DNA of 64,000 nt from GCA-2730975 sp937893275. GTDB taxonomy: Bacteria > Verrucomicrobiota > Verrucomicrobiia > Opitutales > Seribacteraceae. Position 1 is the first letter of the stretch. The number at the start of each line of letters is the position of its first letter. The position numbers and the translations under genes are program-made. The DNA lies in the NCBI GenBank assembly GCA_963968595.1, contig CAXAHJ010000007.1, positions 1 through 64,000 of the forward strand, written 5' to 3'. This document shows positions 46,201-54,613 of the stretch, in pieces. The notes under the pieces were generated by a model. The model was not told the origin of the DNA. It did no database searches and saw nothing but the letters and a program-made list of their open reading frames with translations.

Positions 46201-49200
46201 CGGAGCGGTCGTGGATCCGGTGGGCAGCAAAAGTGGTACCGAAAGAATTAATCGTGGAGGCTCGTACAACGGTTCGAGCGACTGGGCCCGCCTTTCCCAC
46301 CGAGGTGACTTGGATCCCACTACTGGAGATACCACCAAAGGCATGCGTTTGGTACTCAATCATTCCGGCCGTCTAACCAACCGCGCCCCCACTGATATTA
46401 CTGCCAGTTCCACGGCAGTATTGGAGCTGGAATCCGTGGGAACGCTCGTTGGCGACTTCAACGCCAGCGACCCCGAATCCAACGCAACTCACGTTTTTTC
46501 CTTGGTCCAAGGCAGCGGCTCTGACCAGAACAACCTTTTCGATATCGATGCCAACGGAACCCTGACCACGAAAGTGGTGCTCGGTCACGAGGCCAACGCC
46601 ACCTTGAGCATCCGGGTGCGTGCCACGGATGACTACAATGCGAGCTTCGATAAGGTGTTCGCCATCGAGGTGTTGAATGTCAACGAGACCCCCGTAATTA
46701 CGCAGGGAGCGAGCGTGTCGGTGGTGATGGACGAGGACGGAGACCCGCTGGGATGGCCTCTGGCTTGGCCTAGTGAGGACCTGAACGGAACCGATCCCGA
46801 GGGGGACGTGATTACTTGGAGTTTACAGACGGCGCCCGTTCACGGAACGGCCTCGGTGGGCGGTTCGGGGGCAAAACCCACGACCTTTACTTATTCTCCA
46901 AATCCTCATTACAACGGGACGGATAGCTTTGTGGTGAAATTATCGGATGGGCTGCTGAGCGACTCGATAATCATTAACGTACGGATCAATCCTCGACCGG
47001 AGAACGGTTTGATTCCGTTGGCGAAAAGTTTGACTTACGATTTGCAAATCCCTGATGCCAACAATTTTCTGTTTACAGGTGGAGGATATTCAGAAGCCCC
47101 CGACCCCGACCTCGTCTTGATGGAAGGAGTGAATTATCGATTTAGCCCCAAGATTGGCGATCATCCCTTCTTTATCGGTTCCTCGGCAGGCGTGCCGTAC
47201 GCAGGAAACGAGTTGACCGGCAACGGGGCGGAAGGGCCCGATGGAATTCTTTCATTCATCCCGAACGAGGATACGCCTAGGCAACTGGTTTACTATTGCG
47301 CTTCGGATGGAACGATGCGGGGAGATATCAAGATTATTTCGGCCCGCCAAAACAAACTAGTGCGACCGAATCCAAGACCGGGAGATCAATTCGGAATAAG
47401 CATGAGCGTGTTGGGGAACCAAGTTTTGGTCGGCAGCAATGGGGAATCGAGGAATGGCCTAAGCAATACTGGATCGGCTCACCTTTTTGAGCGAGACCTG
47501 AATGGAAAATGGTTGCCCGTTCAGGCTTTTCGGGCGAGCTCTCCCGAGGCTGGAGGTCGGCTTGGTCGGGATGTTTCTCTGTGGCACAATCTAGTAGTCG
47601 CAGGAGCTCCGGGTCACGATTCGGTCGCGGGCTTGAAAGGAGCGGCATACGTCTTTGAGAAGAACGCTACTTCATGGAGTCAGGCGGCCAAGTTGAGTCC
47701 CTCGGATGGGGCGATCCACGATTATTTCGGTCAAAGTGTTTCCGCTCGTACGAACCGAGTATTGGTCGGCGCCCATATGGCGGATCCCGGAGGTGTTTCG
47801 GCTGCGGGGGCAGCTTATATTTTCGAGAAGTCCGGAAGTGGAACTTGGCTTGAAAAGACCAAATTGGTTCCCGGCGATTCTTTAGCGAACGGTCACTATG
47901 GAGTTTCGGTGTCTCTGGATGGCGACTTGGCCTTAGTCGGAGCGAGCGGTTCGAATAATGCGAATGGCGTATCCACGGGAGCGGCTTACCTAATCGGCAG
48001 AACTGAAAGCGACACTTGGGTGCAAATAACTAAATTGACCCCTGATGATGGCGTCGCAAACGATCAGTTCGGACAATCGGTGAAATTGGATGGGAATTTT
48101 AGCTACGTGGGTGCCCGTTTGCGTGACGAGGGAGGTGTTCAAGATACCGGAGCGGTTTATGTCTTTCAGCGCTTGTCCAACGGACAATGGGTGCAGCAGG
48201 CCAAGATAACGCCAGAAAACGCAGGTGCTGAAGGCTATTTCGGGCAAAGCCTGGACGTCAGGGATAACCGTTTGCTGGTGGGTGCCCCGGGCAAAATTGG
48301 CGACCATGCCAAAAGTAATCCCGGTTATGCCTACCTTTTCGAGCGGGATGGAATCGGCAATTGGACTCAGAAGGCCAAATTTGTCGGTTATGATGGTTTG
48401 TCCGATGACGAGATGGGTTTCGACGTTGCCTTGGGGGTGTCGATTTTCGCCGGGGCCCCTTTTCGCGATGATCGTGGCGAGGATTCGGGTGGAGCCTATG
48501 TGTTTGATAACTCGAACTGGAACGATTTGCCTCCCGTTTTTAGTTCCGAGGATGACTTGACGATAACTATGGACGAAGATGGTCAGCCTCTTGCATGGGT
48601 GTCTCCAAATGTGACTGCAAGCGACCCCAATGGGGATGTGTTGTCATGGCGCGCCTATTACGAGAACCCTTCGGAGAGTAACGGCACTGTGGTCGTGTTC
48701 GGTACGGGGGCAAGTCCCGAAACCTTCCAGTATCGCCCGAAAAACGATTTTCATGGGACGGATACGTTTACTCTAGAAGTGTCGGATGGTCTCTACGTCA
48801 AGAAGTTGAAGGTTGTCGTTACGGTGAACGGGCAGGTGGATGAGGGTGAGCCTGTTGTTCGAATGATGCCGGGATTTCTGCAAAGTTCTCTATACGCGAA
48901 CGCAAAGATAGGTGTGCCGATTGCAATCTGGGGATCTGTCGAGAACGGAGTTCCGCCATTCGACTATTCTCTAGATTTCGGCGACGGACAATCCGTTCAA
49001 GGGTCAGTGACGGATGCGAGGTTCGTGGGAATGGATCACCAGTACCAGACTTCCGGCTTGAAGACTGCCGTGCTTACTATCACTGATTCCATTGGTCAAG
49101 TGGTCAAAGCGAATACTCAGGTTAGAGTGTTTTTACCTTCGAGGGTTACCCTGAACGAGACTCGAAACATGGCGATGGAGCGAGGATTGCTCTACCTCTA

Positions 49201-52200
49201 TCTCAATGCGGTGGAGGATGTGCAGACTAATGGCCTGAAGTGGTTAGATACCAAGCAGGAAACCGTTTACACCACGGCTACGACTGGGTTTGCCTCGATG
49301 GCTTTTTCGGGTTTCGGTCATTCCGCATTAACGGTTTCCGCAGTTCATGCCTACGGAGACGTTGTAAGAAAAGCCCTTCGATACCTAACCGAGAACGAGG
49401 CAGTTGGAATGAAAGATATACCCGATCATTCCGATGATGGGCTTGCGGTTAGGCAAAGCGATGATCCGACCGGCAAGGTTCCGGGCAAAGGTGTCTATCT
49501 GGTTGAAACCGGTGGGCACGATGCCTATTCGAACTCTATTGCGCTTCTTGCCCTGCTGAATTCCTTTCCCGAAGGTGATAAGGCTTCTGAAACTTTGGTC
49601 GCGGGCGGACCTTTTGTAGGCTGGACCTATAAAGAGGTGGCTGAAGAGGCGATGCAATTGCTGTTCTGGACGCAGGGCGACGACGATACTAGAGGTGGTT
49701 GGGAGTATCGATTGACCCAAGACCAACCCCAATACGATGGATCAGTCCAACAGTGGCCCGTACTTGCACTGAAGACGGCTCAGGAAAAATGGGGACTGAA
49801 CGTTCCGACTTGGGTTAAGGATAACGTCGATCATGCTTATGCCACTATCACGAATGCAAGTGGAGCCGTGGGATATCGTTCGAATTCTCATTGGTTGAAT
49901 GTGGCCAAGACTGGTGGGCGTTTGGTTTCGGACGCTTGGATGGGACGTCCGTCTGCTGATCCTTTGGCGGTTCCCTCGATTACTTTTATCTCCGACCGCT
50001 GGATGACTTCCGATGGTTGGACGAGAGGACTCTACGCAGCTTACGGAGTGAAGAAAGGATTGAGTGCCACTGGTCTGAAAATGATTCAGTCCCTAGAGGG
50101 ACCGCGAGACTGGGATGTGGATATGGCGAGTTGGCTTCTTGGAATTGAGACCAATCTCGCCCCGAGCATGAATCCCCAAGAGCGCGAAAAAGAAAAGGGT
50201 TTCGGCCAATATGAGGACGGCCATTGGCAGGGCTATAGGTCTTCAACCTTCTCGACAGCTTTGGCATTGGGGATTCTGAGTCGCGGATCGACTGATTTTC
50301 CTCCCATGCCGGAGGCTTCTTTTCCGCAGGCGGTATCAGCCCACAAGCCATTTTTTATTGATGGAGCGAAATCCTATCATAGCGACCCCTTGCGATCCAT
50401 TGCTGACTGGAAATGGAAATGGAACTGGTCGGGATCGGCGAGCTCTATTGACTGGAACACACCCGATGCGGTTGGCTTGCGTCCGATGCATCCGGGGTTC
50501 ACATCCACTGGTCAAAGAGAATTTGCCATGAGAGTGACGGACGATGGAGATCCTGCCAAGAGCTCGGTCAAAGTGTTTTCGATTTTGGTAAGTTCAGGGA
50601 ATCATCCTGCCATTCCCGAACCGATCCCATTTTCACGCCTGCCCGTTTATTCGGCAAAGTTGAACCAGAAACTGGTGATTGATGGCGGATCATCTCTTGA
50701 TCTGGATCTTTATGACAGCGTGACGGGCTATTCTTGGGATATCAATGGGACTGGAGTGTTTCAGGAAGGTAGTCGGGTCATTGAGCTTCGACCGTATGGC
50801 CATGCTTTCCAAGGGCAGGTCGGGCTTCGGGTTCGTGACGAGGATTTTACAACTTGGTCGGATCCGAAGTACGTCGATCTATATGTTGCTGAGCAGGACT
50901 TGAATATCGTCGTAATGCAAGTCGATCCTTTTAATCTTCAGGATTCTAATTTCACCATCAGGTTGACTGTCGCAAATGATGGAAATTCAAGTGGCGTGAT
51001 TCAGAGTCCATTGGTTCGCTTTTTCGATGGCAATCCTGTCACAGTGGGAACATCGTTGGGAGTTGTTCCCTTGCCTGATCTTGCTCCCTCTGGGCAAGGT
51101 GTTGCTAGTTTGACCTTGCCGATCTCCTCATGGACTCCTCAGGTTTTTGTATTCGTTGATCCCTATCAGCGAGTACCCGAATGGGATGAGTCAAATAACA
51201 TCGGAGAGTTTGCCATCGTTCCCAATTATCCTCCGCATGATCTAAGTCTAACTGAGACTAACCTACTGGAAAACCAACCTGCTGGCACCTTGGCGGCGAA
51301 AATTCACGTATTGGACGTCGATGATCTAAACGGTACCGGCTCATATCATTACGAGCTGGCAAGCGGATTAAGCGATGTGAACAATTCCGGTTTTTACATT
51401 CAGGGCAACAAGCTGTTTAGCGTTCGAGTCTTTGATTACGAGGAACGGAATCTATACAATGTCAGGCTAAGGGTATATGACGACAAAAACGCCAGTTTCG
51501 AAAAAACACTGCCGGTTCCCGTTGGTAACGTTGACGATCACATTCCCGTTCTTCATCTTCATGGAGAGCAAGAGGTTTATCACGAGGCGTTTGACAAATA
51601 CATCGATGCGGGGGCTTATTGGACGGATGCGATTGATGCCGGAGGTGTTGTGGTGTCAACTGGAACCTCGGTGGGCCAAGGGGTCGTCGATATAGGAACC
51701 CCCGGCCCCTATCAGCTCTATTACGATGCCGTCGATTCTGCAGGCAATGAGGCTGATCGGATTTTCCGATTAGTTACGGTTCGAGACACCACAAAGCCAA
51801 ACATTTTTCTTCAAGGGTTGCCGGAAATAGCTCTCGAAGCCTTCAGCCCCTATGTTGATCCCGGGGCTCTTTGGGTGGATGTTTCGGATGGGTTCGGGGT
51901 GGTCGAGGCTAACGGAACCATTGATTTAAGCAAGCCAGGGACCTATGTCTTACGCTACAATTCCACAGATGCCGCGGGCAATGTGGCTGATGAAGTAACC
52001 CGAACCGTAGTGGTGTCTGACACGACTCCTCCGGTTATACAATTGAACGGGACCTCCGCTCTCATTCACGAGGTCGGTCAACCGTATTTAGATCTTGGAG
52101 CTATTTGGACCGATGCCGTCGATGGTAATGGAACCTTGATGGGGGTTGGCTGGGTTGACATCAATACACCCGGAACCTACCCGCTGACATATAGTTTTAC

Positions 52201-54613
52201 GGATAGCTCGGGCAATGCCGCCTTGCCCGTTGTGAGGACTGTCTACGCACTGGACCGTACAAGCCCCATCATTTCAATTCTTGGAGGAAGGCATCTAGTT
52301 ATGGAGGCGGGAACTCCATACTTGGACGCAGGTGCAATTTGGTTAGATGCCGTTGACGGGAATGGTTCTCTCCAGGCGAACGAAACTGTTAATGAAAATG
52401 TTCCGGGAACTTATGTCTTGTCCTATGAGTTCGTGGACGCTGAGGGAAATGTTGCTTTGCCACGGACTCGCACCGTGACAGTTATGGATACTATCAATCC
52501 GGTGATCAGCTTGACTGGCGAATCAACGGTAATGCATGAAGCTGCAACCCCTTACGTCGACGCTGGAGCTATTTGGTCCGATACTCTCGATGGGAACGGG
52601 AGTGTGACCGCTTCTGGCTCAGTGAACGTTAATGTTCTAGGAACATATCTCCTGACTTACGATTTCAAGGATGCTTCCGGCAATGCGGCTAAACAGGCTA
52701 AGCGTATGATTACGGTGGTGGACACGACCAACCCGATTATCCATCTGATTGAAGATCAGATTCTCACGCATGAGGTTTTGACGGCATATGTGGATCCCGG
52801 AGCCATCTGGTCGGATACACTTGACGGCAACGGAACCTTAGTCGCATCCGGTTCGGTGAAAGACAGTGTTTCAGGAACCTATTTCCTTACCTATAATTTT
52901 GTGGACGCCCATGGGAATGCGGCAGTGCCCGTCACTCGTGTTGTCAATGTGATGGATACCACTCGTCCGGTGATTACCCTGACTGGTAATTCCTCTGCTT
53001 TTCACGAAGCGGGAACGCCTTACACTGACTTCGGTGCGACTTGGCTTGATGCCTTTGATGGTAGTGGGTCACTTGTCGCCTCTGGTTTGGTGAACGAAAA
53101 CGTACCCGGAACCTATCTTCTTTCTTATGACTATACAGACGCTGCAGGCAACGCAGCTTCCCGAGTGATTCGAACTGTTGCGGTTGTGGATACGACGAGT
53201 CCCGTGATTACCTTGACCGGCAACCCTTCAGTTTTGCATGAAGCGGCCACAGCTTTCAAGGACTCTGGAGCGATCGTGAATAATCTCGTCGATGGAAGCA
53301 TTTCAATTTTGGGTTCTGGTCAGATGAATGTCAAGATTCCCGGGAGTTACGAATTGACCTATGACTTTACTGATGCCGCGGGTAATCCTGCCAAACAAGT
53401 GACTCGAATCGTGAAAGTAGTGGATACGACAAAGCCAGTGATATCACTGGTCGATGGAGTGGACTCTGTTCGCGTCCCTTTGCATATGCCTTTCGTGGTG
53501 CCCGAGTTGACGGCTATTGATTCCGTTGACGGTAACTTGACTTCCGAGATTAAAGAGCGGAATGACGTTAATGTCGATTGGCCCGGAGTCTACGAGAGTT
53601 ACATCGACGTGAGTGATGCGGCTGGTAATGCCGCAGAAACCGTTACCGTTTCCGTTGAGGTTTATAATGAAAACCCCACTGGATTGCACTTGTTGAACGA
53701 CATGGTGGAGGAAAACCTACCTGCCGGAACCTTGGTCGGTGGTTTGTCTACAGATGATCCTAACGATGTGAATGGCACCCATGCCTATTTCTATTCCATG
53801 ATCGACGGCGGTGAAATGTTCAGCTTGTCCGTTGACGGTTTCTTGAGGACGAAGCGACCTTTGGATTTTGAGGATCAAGAGGTTCACTTGATAAAAGTGA
53901 GCACTACCGATATGTTTAATGGGCGCTTGGAGCAAGTGATCGAGATTCGTGTAGTCGATGCCTTTACTCCAATCGTGGAGACTGATGTTCCCGTAGTGAA
54001 TCATTCAAGCAATCTGCTCTTGTTGGTTGGAAAGGTTTTGGACGAGGGCACGAATCAGGGAATATCCGAACAAGGATTTGTTCTTGGTTTGCAGCCTGAT
54101 CCGAAGCTGGATGATCCTTCAAGCATAGTCCTTTGGGCAGATAGAGGTGCGGGTCGATTCGAACTTAGTCCTCGCAACTTGTTGGCTGGCGAAAGTTATT
54201 TCTACCGGGCCTTTGCTTCGAACACTGAAGGAGTGGGTTACGGTGCTCAGGAACGCTTTGTGGCTCCAATAGAACCGGCGGGACCCGCTTGGGCGAATGC
54301 GGAAGTCTCTCTCTCTGCTCCTAATTGGTGGATTAGTTCGTGGTTCGGTAACTTCTTTTTGGCGGAGAATGGTTGGATCAACCACGAGGCGTTAGGTTGG
54401 TTGTATCCAACGCCTTCTAGTGAAAACGGCGTTTGGTTTTCGCAAGAAAAGTTAGGTTGGATGTGGACGGCACCCGGCATTTTCCCTTATATGTATGTTC
54501 AAAATGATGCTTCTTGGCACTACTTTTTCGGCGAAGTTGAAGGTCGAATCGTTTTCTACCGTTATGGGGACGGTGTTTGGCTGGATTTAACCGAAGGGAA
54601 AGGATCGCAATGA
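40241..54613 (+). CDS. Giant multidomain extracellular surface protein (4790 residues)
   Basis: One unbroken frame. Residues about 20-62 form an extended signal peptide (LPILPFLVSIFLLGLGHHA). In order, with rough residues: Ig/cadherin-like 62-160; three short GSM repeats 165-267; four beta-rich units with GKGSG and GSGY turns 275-560 and 934-1207, split by two discoidin-like (F5/8 C) domains 640-925; seven FG-GAP-type repeats 1280-1667; cadherin-like 1673-1772; FGE/lectin-like 1794-2044; cadherin and Ig-like 2047-2254; cupredoxin-like 2255-2367; second FG-GAP set 2369-2760; Ig-like and PKD 2762-2965; alpha/alpha toroid 2970-3364; PKD-like 3367-3555; CARDB 3556-3660; cadherin; nine DUF5011-like repeats 3769-4474; cadherin; Trp-rich end 4685-4790. 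The protein is probably secreted and held at the surface, with an adhesive role; no enzyme activity is established. Its stop overlaps the FecR gene by four bases. Confidence 0.9.
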   Translation: MLGKASPFFKHTYLRACAGGTIFVINSGYLSLTARSLGLPILPFLVSIFLLGLGHHALGNLAPEISQGAGPLVVSMQEDNASSWSAPNLNATDGDIADTLTWSVSSAAANGIATISGSGSAPSTFTYVPNLNFFGSDSFVAQVSDGASTDSVTVRVNVIPGPSPIFSTSVNGAGSVPTQTVLAAVGSMTSVTSISAPVGTTPPFQLTATRGSMTDVSIRAGPVGTSPAFQLEGIAGSMGNLSVTTSVVASTPSFQITPVGGSMSSIQVVGPWSVFSYTGKGSGFFPSKAADISLIFLPNYPAIDGLFTSQTTTASVAGDGTLSFTIPAALQSGTHFISATPQWYHIPSASNLGSGYVQGFQPWVKVKRNGTELPTTGLNAVVATGIVGADGKVDITFTGNAVDDVNVTIEVEPVYEFDTMNFSGKGSNYHVSENGSSLSKPVITISPPSGGTNQTVDSTVAANGTLSFTLPSTTTKGGVHTISAAAGKYYQLPPVNDLGSGYASGVHPATTMTRNGDVLLALSSSVTAGADGKVDLTFSGNAGAGPLLVEVAPGSPAWVEGINSINVASAGTNYAVNDLITISGGGGGTGAAAKVSSVGSGGEILSVSVVSQGTGFSSAPNATIAPPQKALHAPYLITVASVSASRGQASAGKTIDWSGMSGVQGDDAALQSNSRQHMWAPGNETSWIQWDFGSLKTVGRMLVWQFNEAGKPNRSIQKAKLEYSEDGAHWTDFSVSGNWPKSSGAIDNHTVKSIDDLNFKARYVRLTGINSYPADEPQTGVSEVLFWSPKDAYIYTSSPSSGSANAFDDNTSSVWMPLQSALPNIYLAWQFTNPVQVNEYKIMVGDVLPEKRSPKSFKLQAFDIISSTWVDLASENNETGWTADELRAYSVDSPDFYINYKLLISAAEGVDTYLGLREIELWGGSGGSGAVLSASLTTVNTSPFVGQGSGYHPSENPTIRIPTPTGNDNNQTVTASVSANGKLTFTLPAPLEPEVYTISADLGTYYQLPAVFDRGSGYPSGHSPGVTFKRGDNAVAGMSGSATAAADGKVDSTFTGNAGSFTPVDVQILPGPLAFTPPSFSDQGSSKYDVSETPVVTITAPSSSTQTVNATVDANGTLDFTLPTPSETGVHDVNASFGSVVLLPSGLNGIGSGYLQSGATPSVTITDPLGASRPGTVVTVNANGTLNLDFSSVSPTIAGDYLLNAEIIAYPPTPLSNVASGFNPDGFPPIVTFSGVDKGTLSANASVNVDGTLNVTFSGAPSGYGNLSLSVTQAPGNLPKTDAEKIIAADSNASDQFGYSVSQSSDFIAVGAPGESSNAGAVYLYKSETNGSISYLDKAIAPDLGFGDEFGLSVSQSGDILSVGAWKADLPSKADAGATYLFRVEANGTVTYLQKVVAPDGAAGDGFGLFVSQSGNILSVGSYGADLPGKTDAGAVYLYRLESNGSITYLDKVIAPDGVTGDSFGQSLSHSGNILAVGAYKADLPGKADAGASYLYRVEANGTATYLTKLIAPDGGVGDTFGLSASHSGNILAIGACKADLPGKADAGATYLYRVEANGTATYLDKLLAPDGNAGDEFGLSVSQSGNILTVGASSVDVAATNVGAAYLFQLEANGAATFLEKLTAPDAATGNFFGHSVSQFGARLAVGSPFSDTSGKTDSGAAYVFRNRLWGNHKPVFSNASFAQFENNATSFFANATDLDPDDITAYSKSGPDAPLFTINVATGELYFTTPPDFENPVDSDGDNRYMVEITASDGISNTMQQFVVRVHNALEGSEKPSFVSVDLSGGTGASDYPVTYLNERPDDWNSSVYKTDKILLKWIAPGTFTMGQTGIENPFQVTQGVEFYIGVYETTGSQYAKVTGSDPSGKGGGMKPVENVSWEDLRGGVWPDGGPAGTSFLGKLRSKTSGAFFDLPTEAQWEYAARAGGATTFSHGDGNATLGDYAWYLANSGNTTHEVGLKLPNPWDLYDLHGNVWEWCLDWRSAYAGGAVVDPVGSKSGTERINRGGSYNGSSDWARLSHRGDLDPTTGDTTKGMRLVLNHSGRLTNRAPTDITASSTAVLELESVGTLVGDFNASDPESNATHVFSLVQGSGSDQNNLFDIDANGTLTTKVVLGHEANATLSIRVRATDDYNASFDKVFAIEVLNVNETPVITQGASVSVVMDEDGDPLGWPLAWPSEDLNGTDPEGDVITWSLQTAPVHGTASVGGSGAKPTTFTYSPNPHYNGTDSFVVKLSDGLLSDSIIINVRINPRPENGLIPLAKSLTYDLQIPDANNFLFTGGGYSEAPDPDLVLMEGVNYRFSPKIGDHPFFIGSSAGVPYAGNELTGNGAEGPDGILSFIPNEDTPRQLVYYCASDGTMRGDIKIISARQNKLVRPNPRPGDQFGISMSVLGNQVLVGSNGESRNGLSNTGSAHLFERDLNGKWLPVQAFRASSPEAGGRLGRDVSLWHNLVVAGAPGHDSVAGLKGAAYVFEKNATSWSQAAKLSPSDGAIHDYFGQSVSARTNRVLVGAHMADPGGVSAAGAAYIFEKSGSGTWLEKTKLVPGDSLANGHYGVSVSLDGDLALVGASGSNNANGVSTGAAYLIGRTESDTWVQITKLTPDDGVANDQFGQSVKLDGNFSYVGARLRDEGGVQDTGAVYVFQRLSNGQWVQQAKITPENAGAEGYFGQSLDVRDNRLLVGAPGKIGDHAKSNPGYAYLFERDGIGNWTQKAKFVGYDGLSDDEMGFDVALGVSIFAGAPFRDDRGEDSGGAYVFDNSNWNDLPPVFSSEDDLTITMDEDGQPLAWVSPNVTASDPNGDVLSWRAYYENPSESNGTVVVFGTGASPETFQYRPKNDFHGTDTFTLEVSDGLYVKKLKVVVTVNGQVDEGEPVVRMMPGFLQSSLYANAKIGVPIAIWGSVENGVPPFDYSLDFGDGQSVQGSVTDARFVGMDHQYQTSGLKTAVLTITDSIGQVVKANTQVRVFLPSRVTLNETRNMAMERGLLYLYLNAVEDVQTNGLKWLDTKQETVYTTATTGFASMAFSGFGHSALTVSAVHAYGDVVRKALRYLTENEAVGMKDIPDHSDDGLAVRQSDDPTGKVPGKGVYLVETGGHDAYSNSIALLALLNSFPEGDKASETLVAGGPFVGWTYKEVAEEAMQLLFWTQGDDDTRGGWEYRLTQDQPQYDGSVQQWPVLALKTAQEKWGLNVPTWVKDNVDHAYATITNASGAVGYRSNSHWLNVAKTGGRLVSDAWMGRPSADPLAVPSITFISDRWMTSDGWTRGLYAAYGVKKGLSATGLKMIQSLEGPRDWDVDMASWLLGIETNLAPSMNPQEREKEKGFGQYEDGHWQGYRSSTFSTALALGILSRGSTDFPPMPEASFPQAVSAHKPFFIDGAKSYHSDPLRSIADWKWKWNWSGSASSIDWNTPDAVGLRPMHPGFTSTGQREFAMRVTDDGDPAKSSVKVFSILVSSGNHPAIPEPIPFSRLPVYSAKLNQKLVIDGGSSLDLDLYDSVTGYSWDINGTGVFQEGSRVIELRPYGHAFQGQVGLRVRDEDFTTWSDPKYVDLYVAEQDLNIVVMQVDPFNLQDSNFTIRLTVANDGNSSGVIQSPLVRFFDGNPVTVGTSLGVVPLPDLAPSGQGVASLTLPISSWTPQVFVFVDPYQRVPEWDESNNIGEFAIVPNYPPHDLSLTETNLLENQPAGTLAAKIHVLDVDDLNGTGSYHYELASGLSDVNNSGFYIQGNKLFSVRVFDYEERNLYNVRLRVYDDKNASFEKTLPVPVGNVDDHIPVLHLHGEQEVYHEAFDKYIDAGAYWTDAIDAGGVVVSTGTSVGQGVVDIGTPGPYQLYYDAVDSAGNEADRIFRLVTVRDTTKPNIFLQGLPEIALEAFSPYVDPGALWVDVSDGFGVVEANGTIDLSKPGTYVLRYNSTDAAGNVADEVTRTVVVSDTTPPVIQLNGTSALIHEVGQPYLDLGAIWTDAVDGNGTLMGVGWVDINTPGTYPLTYSFTDSSGNAALPVVRTVYALDRTSPIISILGGRHLVMEAGTPYLDAGAIWLDAVDGNGSLQANETVNENVPGTYVLSYEFVDAEGNVALPRTRTVTVMDTINPVISLTGESTVMHEAATPYVDAGAIWSDTLDGNGSVTASGSVNVNVLGTYLLTYDFKDASGNAAKQAKRMITVVDTTNPIIHLIEDQILTHEVLTAYVDPGAIWSDTLDGNGTLVASGSVKDSVSGTYFLTYNFVDAHGNAAVPVTRVVNVMDTTRPVITLTGNSSAFHEAGTPYTDFGATWLDAFDGSGSLVASGLVNENVPGTYLLSYDYTDAAGNAASRVIRTVAVVDTTSPVITLTGNPSVLHEAATAFKDSGAIVNNLVDGSISILGSGQMNVKIPGSYELTYDFTDAAGNPAKQVTRIVKVVDTTKPVISLVDGVDSVRVPLHMPFVVPELTAIDSVDGNLTSEIKERNDVNVDWPGVYESYIDVSDAAGNAAETVTVSVEVYNENPTGLHLLNDMVEENLPAGTLVGGLSTDDPNDVNGTHAYFYSMIDGGEMFSLSVDGFLRTKRPLDFEDQEVHLIKVSTTDMFNGRLEQVIEIRVVDAFTPIVETDVPVVNHSSNLLLLVGKVLDEGTNQGISEQGFVLGLQPDPKLDDPSSIVLWADRGAGRFELSPRNLLAGESYFYRAFASNTEGVGYGAQERFVAPIEPAGPAWANAEVSLSAPNWWISSWFGNFFLAENGWINHEALGWLYPTPSSENGVWFSQEKLGWMWTAPGIFPYMYVQNDASWHYFFGEVEGRIVFYRYGDGVWLDLTEGKGSQ
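44247..45240 (+). repeat. Tandem FG-GAP-type units inside the giant gene
   Basis: About six units of some 165-180 bases encode the pattern APDG-x-G-D-x-FG-x-S-x-SQSGNILSVGA-x-KADLPGKADAGA-x-YL. Several units are close at the DNA level (for example TATCTTTATCGGGT and GAAGCCAACGG recur), which points to recent duplication and to possible recombination or assembly collapse. Confidence 0.75.
51541..53665 (+). repeat. Nine DUF5011-like Ig repeats inside the giant gene
   Basis: Nine consecutive units of about 77 residues each read D-T-T-x-P-x-I-x-L-x-G, then HEAxTPYxDxGAIWxDxxDGNG, then GTYLLTYDFxDAxGNAA. The last unit is the most divergent and lacks the HEA and GAIW parts. Repeats of this kind act as rigid stalks in surface proteins. 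Confidence 0.8.

Noticed and set aside
45620..46375. Target of a diversity-generating retroelement, because the FGE/lectin fold is a common variable protein
   Set aside because: No reverse transcriptase, template repeat or accessory gene is seen in the window, and the domain lies in the middle of the protein, not at its end.
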